64,000 nucleotides of DNA, taken from assembly GCF_014235875.1 (NCBI RefSeq), contig NZ_JACJUK010000003.1:310001-374000 (forward strand). The letters run 5' to 3'. A program made the translations under genes and the position numbers. The notes beneath the pieces are model-generated. The model ran no database searches. It worked only from the letters and a program-made list of their open reading frames with translations, and had not been told where the DNA came from. The first letter of the stretch is position 1, and each line of letters opens with the position of its first letter. This document shows, one piece after another, positions 6,937 to 16,511 of this stretch. Origin of the DNA: Croceivirga lutea. Its GTDB lineage: Bacteria > Bacteroidota > Bacteroidia > Flavobacteriales > Flavobacteriaceae.

Positions 6937-8727
6937 ATGGCAAAATATAGCGTACACCAACAACCTGTAGAAACATTATTAAGTTGGATAAAATCTGGCG
7001 ATATCGCGATACCAGAAATACAGCGTCCTTTTGTATGGAAAGCTTCCAAGGTAAGAGATTTAATAGACTCTTTATACCAAGGCTATCCTGTAGGCTATAT
7101 TATTACTTGGCGCAACCATGATGTTAAATTAAAAAATGGAGAGTTATCTGCAGGTAAAAAAGTTTTAATAGATGGGCAACAGCGTATTACAGCCTTAACA
7201 GCCGCTATAGTAGGGCAACGTGTTTTAAACAAAAACTATAAAGAAATTAATATTCGTATTGCTTTTAATCCGTTAACTGAAGCTTTTGAAGTTTTAAATA
7301 AAGCCAAAGAAAGAAGTCCAGAATGGATTAACAATATCAATCCTATTGTAAATGATGAAATTTCTATTACCAAAGCCATTCGTCAATACCTAAAAGATAA
7401 CCCTGAGGCAGATGAAGATTTGGTTGAGGATAGAATAGAAAATCTTAAAAAAATAAAGAGTAAACAAGCTGGTATTATTGAGCTAGATGCCAGTTTAGAT
7501 ATAGATACAGTAACCGAAATTTTTATTCGTATCAATCAAAAAGGTGTGGTACTAAGTAATGCAGATTTTGTAATGTCTAAAATTGCTTCAGACGAGCAAT
7601 ACGGTGGTAACAAAATGCGCAAAATGGTAGATTATTTCTGCCGTTTATTGGTAGATAAAGGTTTCAACAAACATATTGTAGATAACGATACCAATTTTGC
7701 AGAAAGCAACTACTATAAAGCTATTAAATGGATGGCTACAGGTAATGACGACTTGTATTGCCCTGATTATATAGATATGCTCCGTGTGGCGTTCACTTTT
7801 AAATTTAGCCGCGGTAAGTTTAGTGATCTGGTCGCTTTATTATCTGGTAGAAATTTTGAAACCAGAACTTACGAAAATGAAATTGCAGCTGCCAGTTACA
7901 ATAGGCTTTCAGAAGGCTTAGAAGCCTTTGTTAACCAAACCAATTACCAAAGGTTTGTAATGATATTAAAATCGACTGGGTTAATAAGTAGAAAGCTTAT
8001 TTCATCACAAAACAGTTTAAACTTTGCCTACGCCTTATACCTAAAATTAAGGGATGAAGGAATGAGTGAACCAGAAATACAAGGTTATGTAAAAAGATGG
8101 ATGATATTATCCATTTTTATCGGTCGTTATTCAGGCTCAGCAGAATCTAGAATAGATGAAGATATCAAACAAATAAACACCAAGGGCATTGCAGCTTATT
8201 TGTTACAAATGGAGCAAGCGCATTTAGGAGAAGGCTTCTGGGATTTTGGTTTAATTAACGACTTGGAAAGTTCTAGTGTAAACAATAACGCCTATACCTT
8301 GTATTTGGCTGCTCAAGTAAATAGTAATGCCACAGCCTTCTTATCTAAATCAATGACTATTACTAGTCTTATTGAGCAACGAGGAGATGTTCATCACATT
8401 TTCCCTAAACAATACTTAATAGCCAACGGTTATCCGCAAAAAGCATACAACCAAGTAGCAAATTTTGTGTACACGGAGCAAGCAACTAATATAAAAGTAG
8501 GTAAAATGCCACCCGTAGAATACCTAAGCAAAATAGAAACCCAAATAAACGAAGGGATTAATGAAATTAGCACTATAGATACTAAAGATGCTTTACAAGA
8601 AAATATTAGAGCTAACGATATTCCGTCTTTTATTAAAGAATCAACACATCAAGATTACACAAGATTTTTAGAACAAAGGCGTAAGCTGATGTCTAAGAAA
8701 TTAAAAGCATATTACGAAAGTTTATAA
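6937..8727 (+). CDS. DUF262/HNH nuclease, GmrSD-like
   Basis: A 596-residue protein. The N-terminal DUF262 domain has its signature phrases PEIQRPFVW at 26-34 and IDGQQR at 78-83; in GmrS-type and SspE-type proteins this domain uses nucleotide hydrolysis or binding to gate cleavage. Near the C-terminus GDVHHIFPKQYL (His486, His487) is the DUF1524-type HNH motif, and Asn-rich text follows at about 505-520. This arrangement is that of fused GmrSD, a modification-dependent endonuclease, and of SspE. The substrate here is unknown; it could cut modified phage DNA that the type I enzyme cannot cut. It starts 3 bp after the MTH538-type TIR gene and ends 9 bp before hsdR. It is full length with no damage. 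Confidence 0.88.
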   Translation: MAKYSVHQQPVETLLSWIKSGDIAIPEIQRPFVWKASKVRDLIDSLYQGYPVGYIITWRNHDVKLKNGELSAGKKVLIDGQQRITALTAAIVGQRVLNKNYKEINIRIAFNPLTEAFEVLNKAKERSPEWINNINPIVNDEISITKAIRQYLKDNPEADEDLVEDRIENLKKIKSKQAGIIELDASLDIDTVTEIFIRINQKGVVLSNADFVMSKIASDEQYGGNKMRKMVDYFCRLLVDKGFNKHIVDNDTNFAESNYYKAIKWMATGNDDLYCPDYIDMLRVAFTFKFSRGKFSDLVALLSGRNFETRTYENEIAAASYNRLSEGLEAFVNQTNYQRFVMILKSTGLISRKLISSQNSLNFAYALYLKLRDEGMSEPEIQGYVKRWMILSIFIGRYSGSAESRIDEDIKQINTKGIAAYLLQMEQAHLGEGFWDFGLINDLESSSVNNNAYTLYLAAQVNSNATAFLSKSMTITSLIEQRGDVHHIFPKQYLIANGYPQKAYNQVANFVYTEQATNIKVGKMPPVEYLSKIETQINEGINEISTIDTKDALQENIRANDIPSFIKESTHQDYTRFLEQRRKLMSKKLKAYYESL

Positions 8728-8736
8728 ATGTAACGG

Positions 8737-11700
8737 ATGGGTCAAAAATTTACAGAAGCACAACTAGAAAATGTTTTTGGAGAGTTATTAGCAAATGAAG
8801 GCTATCCGCACCATTTAGGCACTACCCTAAATCGTGCAGAAGACGAAGTGATTTTGGAAGACGATTTACGTTTGTTTTTAGCTTCAAAATATGGCAGAGA
8901 AAACATTACTAGCACAGAAATAGACGGTATTATTTTACAATTAAAAACCTTGCCAGCTTCTGATTTATATGAAAGCAATAAACGTTTTATGCGTATGCTT
9001 TCTGATGGGTTTATACTAAAACGGGAAGACCCAAACCAAAAGGATATCTACGTACAATTAATAGATTTTTCTGGTTTAGAAAAACAAGTTCAGGGCGAAA
9101 ACCTAGAAACAATTAAAGTTTCAGAACCTGAACCTACCTTTGGCGATAACAACATTTATAAATTTGTAAATCAATTAGAAATTGTAGGTAGCCACAAACG
9201 TATTCCAGATGGTATTTTATATGTGAATGGTTTGCCTTTAGTGGTGTTTGAGTTCAAAACAGCTATTCAAGAAAACACAACCATCCATAACGCTTATGTA
9301 CAATTAACTACACGCTACAAGCGAGATATTCCGCAACTGTTTATATACAATACGTTTTGCGTAATAAGTGATGGCGTAAACAATAAAGCAGGTTCTTTTT
9401 TTGCACCTTATGAGTTTTATTATGCTTGGAGACGTGTTTCTGGATTAGCAAAAGATGTTGATGGCATAGATTCTATGTTTACACTCGTTCAAGGAATGTT
9501 ACACAAAAATCGTTTGCGAGACATTATTCGCAATTTCATTTACTTACCAGACAGTAGTAAAAAAGACGAAAAAATTGTGTGCCGTTATCCGCAGTATTAT
9601 GCAGCTAGAGCTTTGTACGAGAATATTAAACTAGCTCAAAAACCAGATGGTAACGGAAAAGGTGGAACCTATTTTGGTGCTACAGGTTGCGGAAAGAGTT
9701 TTACAATGTTGTTCTTAACGCGCTTATTAATGAAAAGCGAATATTTTAAAAACCCAACAATTGTTCTTATTACTGACCGCACCGATTTAGACGACCAATT
9801 ATCATCACAATTTACCAATGCAAAAAATTATGTTGGAGATAATGGCATTGTAAGTGTAGAAAGTCGTGACCATTTGCGAGAATTACTGCAAGGTTGTGAA
9901 TCTGGTGGTGTGTTTTTAACGACCATACACAAGTTTACCGAAGATTTAGAATTGCTCACAGAACGTACCAACGTCATTTGTATTTCTGACGAAGCACACA
10001 GAAGTCAAACCAATTTAGACCAAAAAATAAAAGTTACCGAAAAAGGGGTTAAGAAAACCTACGGTTTTGCAAAATACTTACACGATTCATTACCTAATGC
10101 AACCTTTGTTGGCTTTACTGGAACGCCCATTGATGCCACATTAGATGTATTTGGTAAAGTAGTAGATTCTTATACAATGACAGAATCTGTAAAAGATGAA
10201 ATCACCGTAAGAATTGTATATGAAGGACGAGCTGCAAAAGTGATTTTAAACAATAGCGAACTAGAAAAAATTGAGAAATACTACGAAGAAGCAGCCGAAG
10301 CTGGAGCCAATGAATATCAAGTAGAAGAAAGTAAAAAGCAATCGGCAAATATGAATGCTATTTTGGGTGACCCAGATGTGCTACAAAAAATTGCAGTTGA
10401 TTTTGTTAATCATTATGAAAACCGAATTAATGAAGGTGCAACTGTAAAAGGTAAAGCAATGTTTGTTTGCCCAAGTAGACCTATTGCTTACGAGTTTTAC
10501 AAAAACGTCATTGCATTACGACCAGAATGGGCAGAAATAAAACAAGCGGAAGACGGAGCAGAATTAACCGACAAAGAGAAACGAGAAATAAAACCAATGG
10601 AACGTGTTAAAATGATAATGACACGTGGAAAAGACGACCCAAAAGAACTGTATGAAGCTTTGGGTACAAAAGAGTATAGAAAAGAATTAGACCGTCAGTT
10701 CAAAAACGAAAAATCTAACTTTAAAATTGCCATTGTTGTAGATATGTGGTTAACAGGTTTTGATGTTCCTTTCTTAGACAGTATTTACATTTATAAACCT
10801 ATTCAACAACACAATTTAATTCAGACAATTTCTCGTGTAAACCGAAAATTTGCAGGAAAAAACAAAGGTTTAGTAGTTGATTATATTGGTATTAAAAAAG
10901 CTATGAATATGGCTTTAGCCAAATATGGAAAAGGCGACCAAGATAATTTTGAAGATATAGAATCGTCTTTAATTGTAGTTCGTAATCACTTAGATTTATT
11001 AGGTAAGTTCTTCCACAAATTTGACAATAGTAAATATTTTAATGGCTCTTCATTAGACCAATTACACACCTTAAATAAAGCAGCTGAATTTTCACAAGTA
11101 ACCAAAGAAGCTGAAACCCGTTTTATGGGCTTGGTTAAAAGGCTAAAAGCAGCTTACGACATTTGTGCAGGAAGTGAAAAGCTTACGCAAGAGGAAAGAG
11201 ATTACACGCATTTCTATTTAGCAGTTCGTTCTATCGTATTCAAATTAACTAAAGGTGATGCACCAGACACTGCTCAAATGAACGCAAAAGTGCGTGATAT
11301 GATTAAAGATGCCTTGCAAAGTGATGGCGTAGAAGAAATATTTAAACTAGGCGAAAACACAGAAGCTGAACAAGATATTTTTGATGATGATTATTTAGCC
11401 AAAATAGACAAGATAAAATTACCGAACACTAAAATTAAACTACTTCAAAAACTATTGGCAAAAGCCATTGGTGAAATGAAGAAAGTAAATAAGGTAAAAG
11501 GTGTTGATTTCACTAAAAAGATGGATGCTTTGGTAGCTAGATACAATGACAGAAGTGAAAACGACATTTTACGAAGTGAAGTTTACGAAGAAATGGCAGA
11601 AGCATTAACAGAGATGATAATGCAAGTTCGTGATGAATTTAAAGCAGGTGACAAGCTCGGTATTGACTTTGAAGAAAAAGCCTTTTATGATATTCTTTTA

Positions 11701-11949
11701 GAATTATGTGCTAAATATGATTTTACATATCCAGAAGACAAGTTAATTGAGTTAGCTAAGAAGGTAAAAGAATTAGTTGATAGTCAAGCAAAATTCCCTG
11801 ATTGGAGTAAACGAGACGATATTAAAGCAGCTTTAAAAGTTGGACTGATTCTACTCTTAGACGAATTTGGATATCCACCAGTAGAAAGAGACGAAGTTTA
11901 TGAAGAAATCTTCTCACAGGCGGAGAATTTTAAAAAACATTCCAGCTGA
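8737..11949 (+). CDS. hsdR: Type I restriction endonuclease, R subunit
   Basis: A 1070-residue HsdR. The N-terminal nuclease domain carries the PD-(D/E)xK core, with Asp near 159 and Glu172-x-Lys174 in VVFEFKTA. The translocase follows: Walker A GATGCGKS at 314-321, the DEAH box at 418-421, and a late helicase motif in TISRVNRKFAG. The C-terminal third (about 750-1070) is the helical domain that docks to the M2S core. It loops DNA past the bound complex using ATP and cuts at a distance from unmethylated sites. The ATG at 8737 agrees with the family (GQKFTEAQLENVFGELL). It is separated from hsdS by four accessory genes instead of adjoining it. It is intact, unlike the remnant at 1582. Confidence 0.97.
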   Translation: MGQKFTEAQLENVFGELLANEGYPHHLGTTLNRAEDEVILEDDLRLFLASKYGRENITSTEIDGIILQLKTLPASDLYESNKRFMRMLSDGFILKREDPNQKDIYVQLIDFSGLEKQVQGENLETIKVSEPEPTFGDNNIYKFVNQLEIVGSHKRIPDGILYVNGLPLVVFEFKTAIQENTTIHNAYVQLTTRYKRDIPQLFIYNTFCVISDGVNNKAGSFFAPYEFYYAWRRVSGLAKDVDGIDSMFTLVQGMLHKNRLRDIIRNFIYLPDSSKKDEKIVCRYPQYYAARALYENIKLAQKPDGNGKGGTYFGATGCGKSFTMLFLTRLLMKSEYFKNPTIVLITDRTDLDDQLSSQFTNAKNYVGDNGIVSVESRDHLRELLQGCESGGVFLTTIHKFTEDLELLTERTNVICISDEAHRSQTNLDQKIKVTEKGVKKTYGFAKYLHDSLPNATFVGFTGTPIDATLDVFGKVVDSYTMTESVKDEITVRIVYEGRAAKVILNNSELEKIEKYYEEAAEAGANEYQVEESKKQSANMNAILGDPDVLQKIAVDFVNHYENRINEGATVKGKAMFVCPSRPIAYEFYKNVIALRPEWAEIKQAEDGAELTDKEKREIKPMERVKMIMTRGKDDPKELYEALGTKEYRKELDRQFKNEKSNFKIAIVVDMWLTGFDVPFLDSIYIYKPIQQHNLIQTISRVNRKFAGKNKGLVVDYIGIKKAMNMALAKYGKGDQDNFEDIESSLIVVRNHLDLLGKFFHKFDNSKYFNGSSLDQLHTLNKAAEFSQVTKEAETRFMGLVKRLKAAYDICAGSEKLTQEERDYTHFYLAVRSIVFKLTKGDAPDTAQMNAKVRDMIKDALQSDGVEEIFKLGENTEAEQDIFDDDYLAKIDKIKLPNTKIKLLQKLLAKAIGEMKKVNKVKGVDFTKKMDALVARYNDRSENDILRSEVYEEMAEALTEMIMQVRDEFKAGDKLGIDFEEKAFYDILLELCAKYDFTYPEDKLIELAKKVKELVDSQAKFPDWSKRDDIKAALKVGLILLLDEFGYPPVERDEVYEEIFSQAENFKKHSS

Positions 11950-12055
11950 ATTTAGTTCATTTTAATTATGAAGATGGAAAGCTACTGTAGCTAATTGAAA
12001 AAGAATTATAAAAAAACTAATACCGTATTATGGTAGGCATTAAACACCTATAAAA

Positions 12056-12445
12056 ATGATTACATCTAAGATTAAAGCTTCATTCCAAGAAGAATTTGGG
12101 TCTATCACTCATCTTTTCACCATTATTGAAGAGCCCTTAAGTTCACTTGCCGCTTGTACTAAAACACATGTGTATAACCCAGGAGTCTATGTGTTTGTGT
12201 TAGACAATCAGGTAATCAAAGTGGGGCGTCACTTAACCAATAGCAGAAAACGAGCATTGGAACATATAAGAGATAATACTTCTGGGAAAGGTGTTTTTCA
12301 AATGAAATCCTTAGCAGATAAACCTGAGACAAAAGTGATACTTTTTAATGTTTCTGACCCTAAAAACTACCATTGGGTAGCTGCTGTAGAAATCTACTTA
12401 GAAAATAAACTTGAACCATTGATTAAATCGGGTAGAACGGGTTAA
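12056..12445 (+). CDS. GIY-YIG-like nuclease domain protein
   Basis: A 129-residue single-domain protein. Residues 42-75 read like the GIY-YIG core: PGVYVFVLDN (Gly43-Val-Tyr45 for GIY), then IKVGRHL (Lys55-Val-Gly57 for YIG), then a run of basic residues RKRALEHI with His70. A glutamate in AAVEIYLENKLEP (Glu112 or Glu116) is a plausible metal ligand. The domain is found in small nucleases and in restriction enzymes. It lies 106 bp downstream of hsdR in the same direction, so it could belong to the island, but a separate promoter is possible. No partner gene is visible. Substrate unknown. Confidence 0.65.
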   Translation: MITSKIKASFQEEFGSITHLFTIIEEPLSSLAACTKTHVYNPGVYVFVLDNQVIKVGRHLTNSRKRALEHIRDNTSGKGVFQMKSLADKPETKVILFNVSDPKNYHWVAAVEIYLENKLEPLIKSGRTG

Positions 12446-12464
12446 TTCTACCTAACGAGAAAAA

Positions 12465-13502
12465 CTACAACTCCACCCCATTCGCTACAATAAACCCTTC
12501 CACATGTTCGCGCATTTGTATGGTGGTTAAGCCCACTGGAGTATCTGGGTGGTAGAGCGTTTTAATAATTTCACGGTCAAAGTCGTTAAACTCTTGCGCC
12601 GCACCAGAACACATAACGCTGGTAATTTCGTCGGCACAGTACTGGTCAGAGGTATGCCCCAGCCCAATAATGTGGCCAAACTCGTGTTTAAAAAGGCCTT
12701 CGTCTTCGTAACCCATCCAAATTCTACCCTGAAAAATGTAATTGTCAAAGGTGGAGTTGTATAAGGCATAGCCCCCAAACTGGTTACTTTTAATAAACTC
12801 ATACATATCTGGCCACTGTTCTCGCACAGCTTCGGTTGGGCCAAAAATTACGTGTACGTTGGCCTCAGCTGCGGTATTTACCAACTGTATGGCGGTACCA
12901 TCGGTAATAAACCCGCGGTATTCGTCTAAAAAGCTGTTGAGGGTGTTTAGATAACTATCCGAAACCCCTTCGATATATACGTTAAGTACCCCTTGCCATT
13001 TTTCGCTTAGCGTACCCCCAGAAGCGGTTGGTGATAGTTTATAGGTAAGGTAAATGTATTCTTCTACAAATTCTTTTTGAGCATCGGTTAGTGGGCCATC
13101 CTCAACATTGAGCACGTTTAGCGTAATGGTTGCTGAAGCGGTAGCACTTTCAGCATCGCGCACGGTAATGGTAGCCTGTATGCTGCGGGTAGTTTAGTAA
13201 TCAAACACATTTTTAGCCACTGTAGACAGTACGCCGGTATTTAGATTAACCGCTAAAGGATAGTCACTTTCAATAAAATACTTAAGGGCGCCACCTTCAG
13301 GGTCAACGGCTTCTATTTGACCTATTTCTATAAAGCCGCCAATGGTTTCTAATACCTCAAAACTTTGGTCTTCAATTACGGGTCTGGCGTTTACGGGAAT
13401 CTCCTCCATAGGTTCGTCGCCGTCACTATCAGTAGAACAAGAAAATAGCAGTACGCCCATAAGGGCAATCCAAAAAGAGCGGTAGTGGTGTATCGTATTC
13501 AT
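12465..13502 (-). pseudogene. Metalloprotease lipoprotein gene interrupted by a nonsense codon
   Basis: One frame runs from an ATG at 13502 to a stop at 12465, interrupted only by a TAA at 13194-13196. The front part has a lipoprotein signal peptide (SFWIALMGVLLFSCS), an acidic linker and most of a cadherin-like domain ending NVFDY. The rear part resumes in the same frame with TTRSIQATITVRDAES, the expected end of that domain, and then a zinc protease of metzincin type with HEFGHIIGLGH and a Met near SVMCSG. Cadherin-like domains often read FDYE at this point, so a Glu codon GAA changed to TAA at base 13196 explains the break. It is either a recent pseudogene or a base-call error. An upstream ATG at 13553 is in frame but would put extra residues before the signal peptide. 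Confidence 0.8.
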
Positions 13503-13614
13503 AGGATGGATGGTTGGTACTTTAAAACTACTACTTTTAGCGAGTGCATACAAACGTAACCACAGTAAATGAAGCTTTTAGCCCTAAGAGCGCAGGTAGT
13601 ATCTTTAGCTTTAG

Positions 13615-14493
13615 ATGAACTCCAAAATGAATAAAGCCTTACAAAAACATTTAGCCTATGTGTTGTGTATTCGGGTGAACAGTATACGTGCTGTTTCGGG
13701 AGGCGATATTTCTGCTGCGTACGGTATTACCGCTGATACCGAACAGTTTTTTTGTAAGGTTAATGGGAGCCCGCAGGGCTTAGCCCTTTTTGAAGCTGAG
13801 CAACAAGGGTTGCAAGCGTTGCGCAAAACTAAGACCATAAGCGTACCTAAAGTGTTGTGGTGTGGTACATTTGAAGGTAACGCCATTTTGGTTATGGAGC
13901 ACATTACCGCTAAACAGGCCAGTGCGACCGACTTGGAAAAATTAGGGCAGCAGTTAGCGGTACTACATCAGTTGTCTGCACCACCAACATTCGGTTTTTC
14001 AAACGCTAATTTTATAGGTAGTCTGCCACAACAAAATCGTACGCATTCTAAATGGGTAGACTTTTTTGTGCAAGAGCGATTAGTACCCCAGTTTAAACTA
14101 GCTAGAGATACGCAACTAGTAACGGCTACGGAACTGCCAACTGAAAGTAAATTGCTCAAAAGATGTGAAGCGCTTTTCCCAGAGGTACAACCGGCACTCT
14201 TGCATGGCGATTTGTGGAGTGGTAACTATTTGATATCTGAAAACGGGGAACCGTATTTAATAGACCCATCAGTATATTATGGGCATGCTGAGGTGGACAT
14301 AGCTATGACGCGACTCTTTGGTGGATTTGGTCAGCGCTTTTATGATGCGTATCATGAAATTCGCCCAGAAGTCAGTGGTTGCAACGAACGCACAGCACTA
14401 TACCAATTGTATTATTTATTGGCACACCTGAATATGTTTGGGGTTTCGTATAAAAACTCTGTTCTCGAGATTGTTAAACGATATTTTTTGTGA
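13615..14493 (+). CDS. Fructosamine/ketosamine-3-kinase family protein
   Basis: A 292-residue protein of the fructosamine kinase family, with the aminoglycoside-phosphotransferase-like kinase fold. The catalytic loop HGDLWSGN at 197-204 holds the catalytic Asp199 and metal-binding Asn204, and LIDPSVYYGHAEVDIA at 215-230 supplies the DFG-equivalent Asp217 and a family-specific YGHxExD phrase. ILVMEHI at 91-97 is the hinge. These enzymes phosphorylate ketosamines on glycated amines or proteins so that they decay. The gene is single, in the cytosol, next to repeats on its 3' side. The sequence TATCTTTA about 15 bp before the ATG is a near match to the promoter core. An alternative ATG lies at 13627. 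Confidence 0.88.
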   Translation: MNSKMNKALQKHLAYVLCIRVNSIRAVSGGDISAAYGITADTEQFFCKVNGSPQGLALFEAEQQGLQALRKTKTISVPKVLWCGTFEGNAILVMEHITAKQASATDLEKLGQQLAVLHQLSAPPTFGFSNANFIGSLPQQNRTHSKWVDFFVQERLVPQFKLARDTQLVTATELPTESKLLKRCEALFPEVQPALLHGDLWSGNYLISENGEPYLIDPSVYYGHAEVDIAMTRLFGGFGQRFYDAYHEIRPEVSGCNERTALYQLYYLLAHLNMFGVSYKNSVLEIVKRYFL

Positions 14494-14725
14494 AGAAGTG
14501 AAAGCGGTTTTGGATTTCTACTTTCGCAGGTATTACGACATTAGAAAAGGCTTTCAGAACGCTAAAGGTCATTTCGAACCGAAACGCAGTGAAGCGTGAG
14601 AAATCTAGTTTGTTCTTGGGATTTCTCAATCGGCTCGCGCCTCATATCGAAATGACACTAAACTCCTTCCTCTGGTTAGGGGAAGGTGGACTGGCGATAG
14701 TCAGGATGGAAAGGGTTGTGTATCC

Positions 14726-14956
14726 GATTCTTGAAATCTAACGAAGTCTTTGGTCCGCATCGTCCAGACCGTTTCCGATGTCATCGGAATACTCTTTGGA
14801 CGATTTCCCTCAACCTTCTCAAATACTTCTTGATTTACTACAAATCTGAAAATAGGCCGGGCTTCCCTTTAATTGACCACTGTCATTCCCATGAAAATGG
14901 GAATCTTTTAAAAAGCAATTCTTAGCGTAATGGATTCCTGCTTTCGCAGGAATGAC
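14726..14956. repeat. Long direct repeat, copy 1
   Basis: Begins GATTCTTGAAATCTAACG and runs through a nested imperfect palindrome around TTTCCGATGTCATCGGAA to a hairpin ending GGAATGAC. It is nearly identical over more than 200 bp to copy 3 at 15875-16096 and shorter and more diverged in copy 2 at 15564-15745. It can be read as an open frame, but that frame is copied with the repeat and has no start signals. Confidence 0.85.
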
Positions 14957-15563
14957 AAAACCACGACGAAAAGGTTAATGTGTGGTTTTCTTTACAGAAG
15001 AATACATTGAGAAAGCTCGGAATGGTACCTGTTCCGTGAAACGGAACGGCCGAGTTTCGAGATGGGTTTTACGTAGTAAAAATTCCTGCTGGAAAGTCTC
15101 CTTTCTTTTGCTTACCAGCGCTACATCTCGCACATAAAATTTAAAGATGCACTGCATTTTTAAATTTTAGTCGTTGGAGAGCAAAGAAAATGAAGAAAAC
15201 CAAGAGATTTCTCATTCGGCTCGCGCCTCATATCGAAATGACACTAAACTCCTTCCCCTAGTTAGGCCTGAGCTTATCTTGATTCAGTAGAAAGGTGCAC
15301 TGACGATAGTCAGGACGGAAGGGGTTGTGTATCCGATACTTTTTTCATTGCTATAGTGGATTCCTGCCTTCGCAGGAATTATAGCATTAGAAAAGGCTTT
15401 CCGAACGCTAAATGTCATTTCGAACCAAAACGCAGTGAAGTGTGAGAAATCTAGTTGGTTTTTTGTTTTTTGTCGATAAAGGTTGGCGACCGTAGGCGTG
15501 GTTGTGTATCCGATACTTTTTTCATCGCCAAAAAAGTATCCAAAAAGTCTAGGCTGATTTTAT

Positions 15564-15745
15564 GATTCTTGAAATCTATCAAAGTTGTTGGTCCTCATCG
15601 CCCAGCCCGTTTCCGATGTTATCGGAATACTCTTTGGACGATTTCCTGCTGCTATACCCAACTACTTCTTGATTTACTACAAATCTGAAAATAGGCCGGG
15701 CTCCCTTTAATTGACCACTGTCATTCAAATGAACATGGGAATCCA
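15564..15745. repeat. Long direct repeat, copy 2 (diverged, shorter)
   Basis: Same unit as at 14726 but with several substitutions (for example AAATCTATCAAAG in place of AAATCTAACGAAG) and lacking the last 40-50 bp including the terminal hairpin. The TTTCCGATGTTATCGGAA inner palindrome is retained with one change. Confidence 0.8.
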
Positions 15746-15874
15746 AAACATCAAAAGAACTCCTTCCTCTGGTTAGGGGAAGGTGGACTGGCGATAGTCA
15801 GGATGGAAAGGGTTGTGTATCCGATACTTTTTTCATTGCCAAAAAAGTATCCAAAAAGTCTAGGCTGATTTTCC

Positions 15875-16096
15875 GATTCTTGAAATCTAACGAAGTCTTT
15901 GGTCCGCATCGTCCAGACCGTTTCCGATGTCATCGGAATACTCTTTGGACGATTTCCCTCAACCTTCTCAAATACTTCTTGATTTACTACAAATCTGAAA
16001 ATAGGCCGGATTCCCCTTTAATTAACCTCTGTCATTTCGATGAAAATGGGAATCTTTTAAAAAGCAATTCTTAGCGTAATGGATTCCTGCTGGAAA
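15875..16096. repeat. Long direct repeat, copy 3
   Basis: Nearly identical to copy 1 at 14726-14956, including the inner palindrome and the phrase TTCTTAGCGTAATGGATTCC near the end, but continuing into the 16083 unit in place of the hairpin GCAGGAATGAC. The block of unit C plus this repeat is duplicated as a whole (14661 onward and 15759 onward). Confidence 0.85.
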
Positions 16097-16379
16097 GTGT
16101 GTTTTCTTTTGCTTACCAGCGCTACATCTCGCACATAAAATTTAAAGATGCACTGCATTTTTAAATTTTAGTCGTTGCACAATCAAAGAAAATGAAGAAA
16201 ACTAAGAGATTTCTCAATCGGCTCGCGCCTCATATCGAAATGACAAATCGTGAAGTTGGTTTCACTGTCATTCCAATGAAAATAGAAAGCTAAAAACATA
16301 AAAAAAACTCCCTCCCCTAGTTAGGGGAAGGTGGACTGACGATAGTCAGGACGGAAGGGGTTGTGTTTGGTAACTAAAT

Positions 16380-16511
16380 GTCACTTCGAATAAATTTTCG
16401 AGGTGAATACGGAGCGCAGTCGAAGTATAGGAAAAAATTAGTATCGAGAAGCTTTTTCAACTCAACCAGTTCTCGATACAACCGCTCTTTCAGGCCGCCA
16501 CTCGAACTGAC
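16380..16511. repeat. Composite inverted-repeat element
   Basis: About 132 bp with related ends: GTCACTTCGA at the left and TCGAACTGAC at the right, an inverted pair with one or two mismatches. Inside, GTATCGAGAA (16441-16450) and TTCTCGATAC (16470-16479) form a second, perfect 10-bp inverted pair. The ends resemble those of the 89-bp element (GTCATTTCGA), so both may be recognised by the same transposase or REP-type nuclease encoded elsewhere. Only one copy was seen in this window. Confidence 0.6.

Noticed and set aside
12527-12844. 105-codon frame inside the metalloprotease region
   Set aside because: Shadow frame of the protease, which is a clear zinc-protease sequence in the other frame.
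14716-16074. Two similar open frames (69 and 64 codons) at 14716-14925 and 15880-16074, and one at 15751-15933
   Set aside because: They lie wholly inside repeat copies, are shared only because the DNA is repeated, and have no start signals or recognisable domains.
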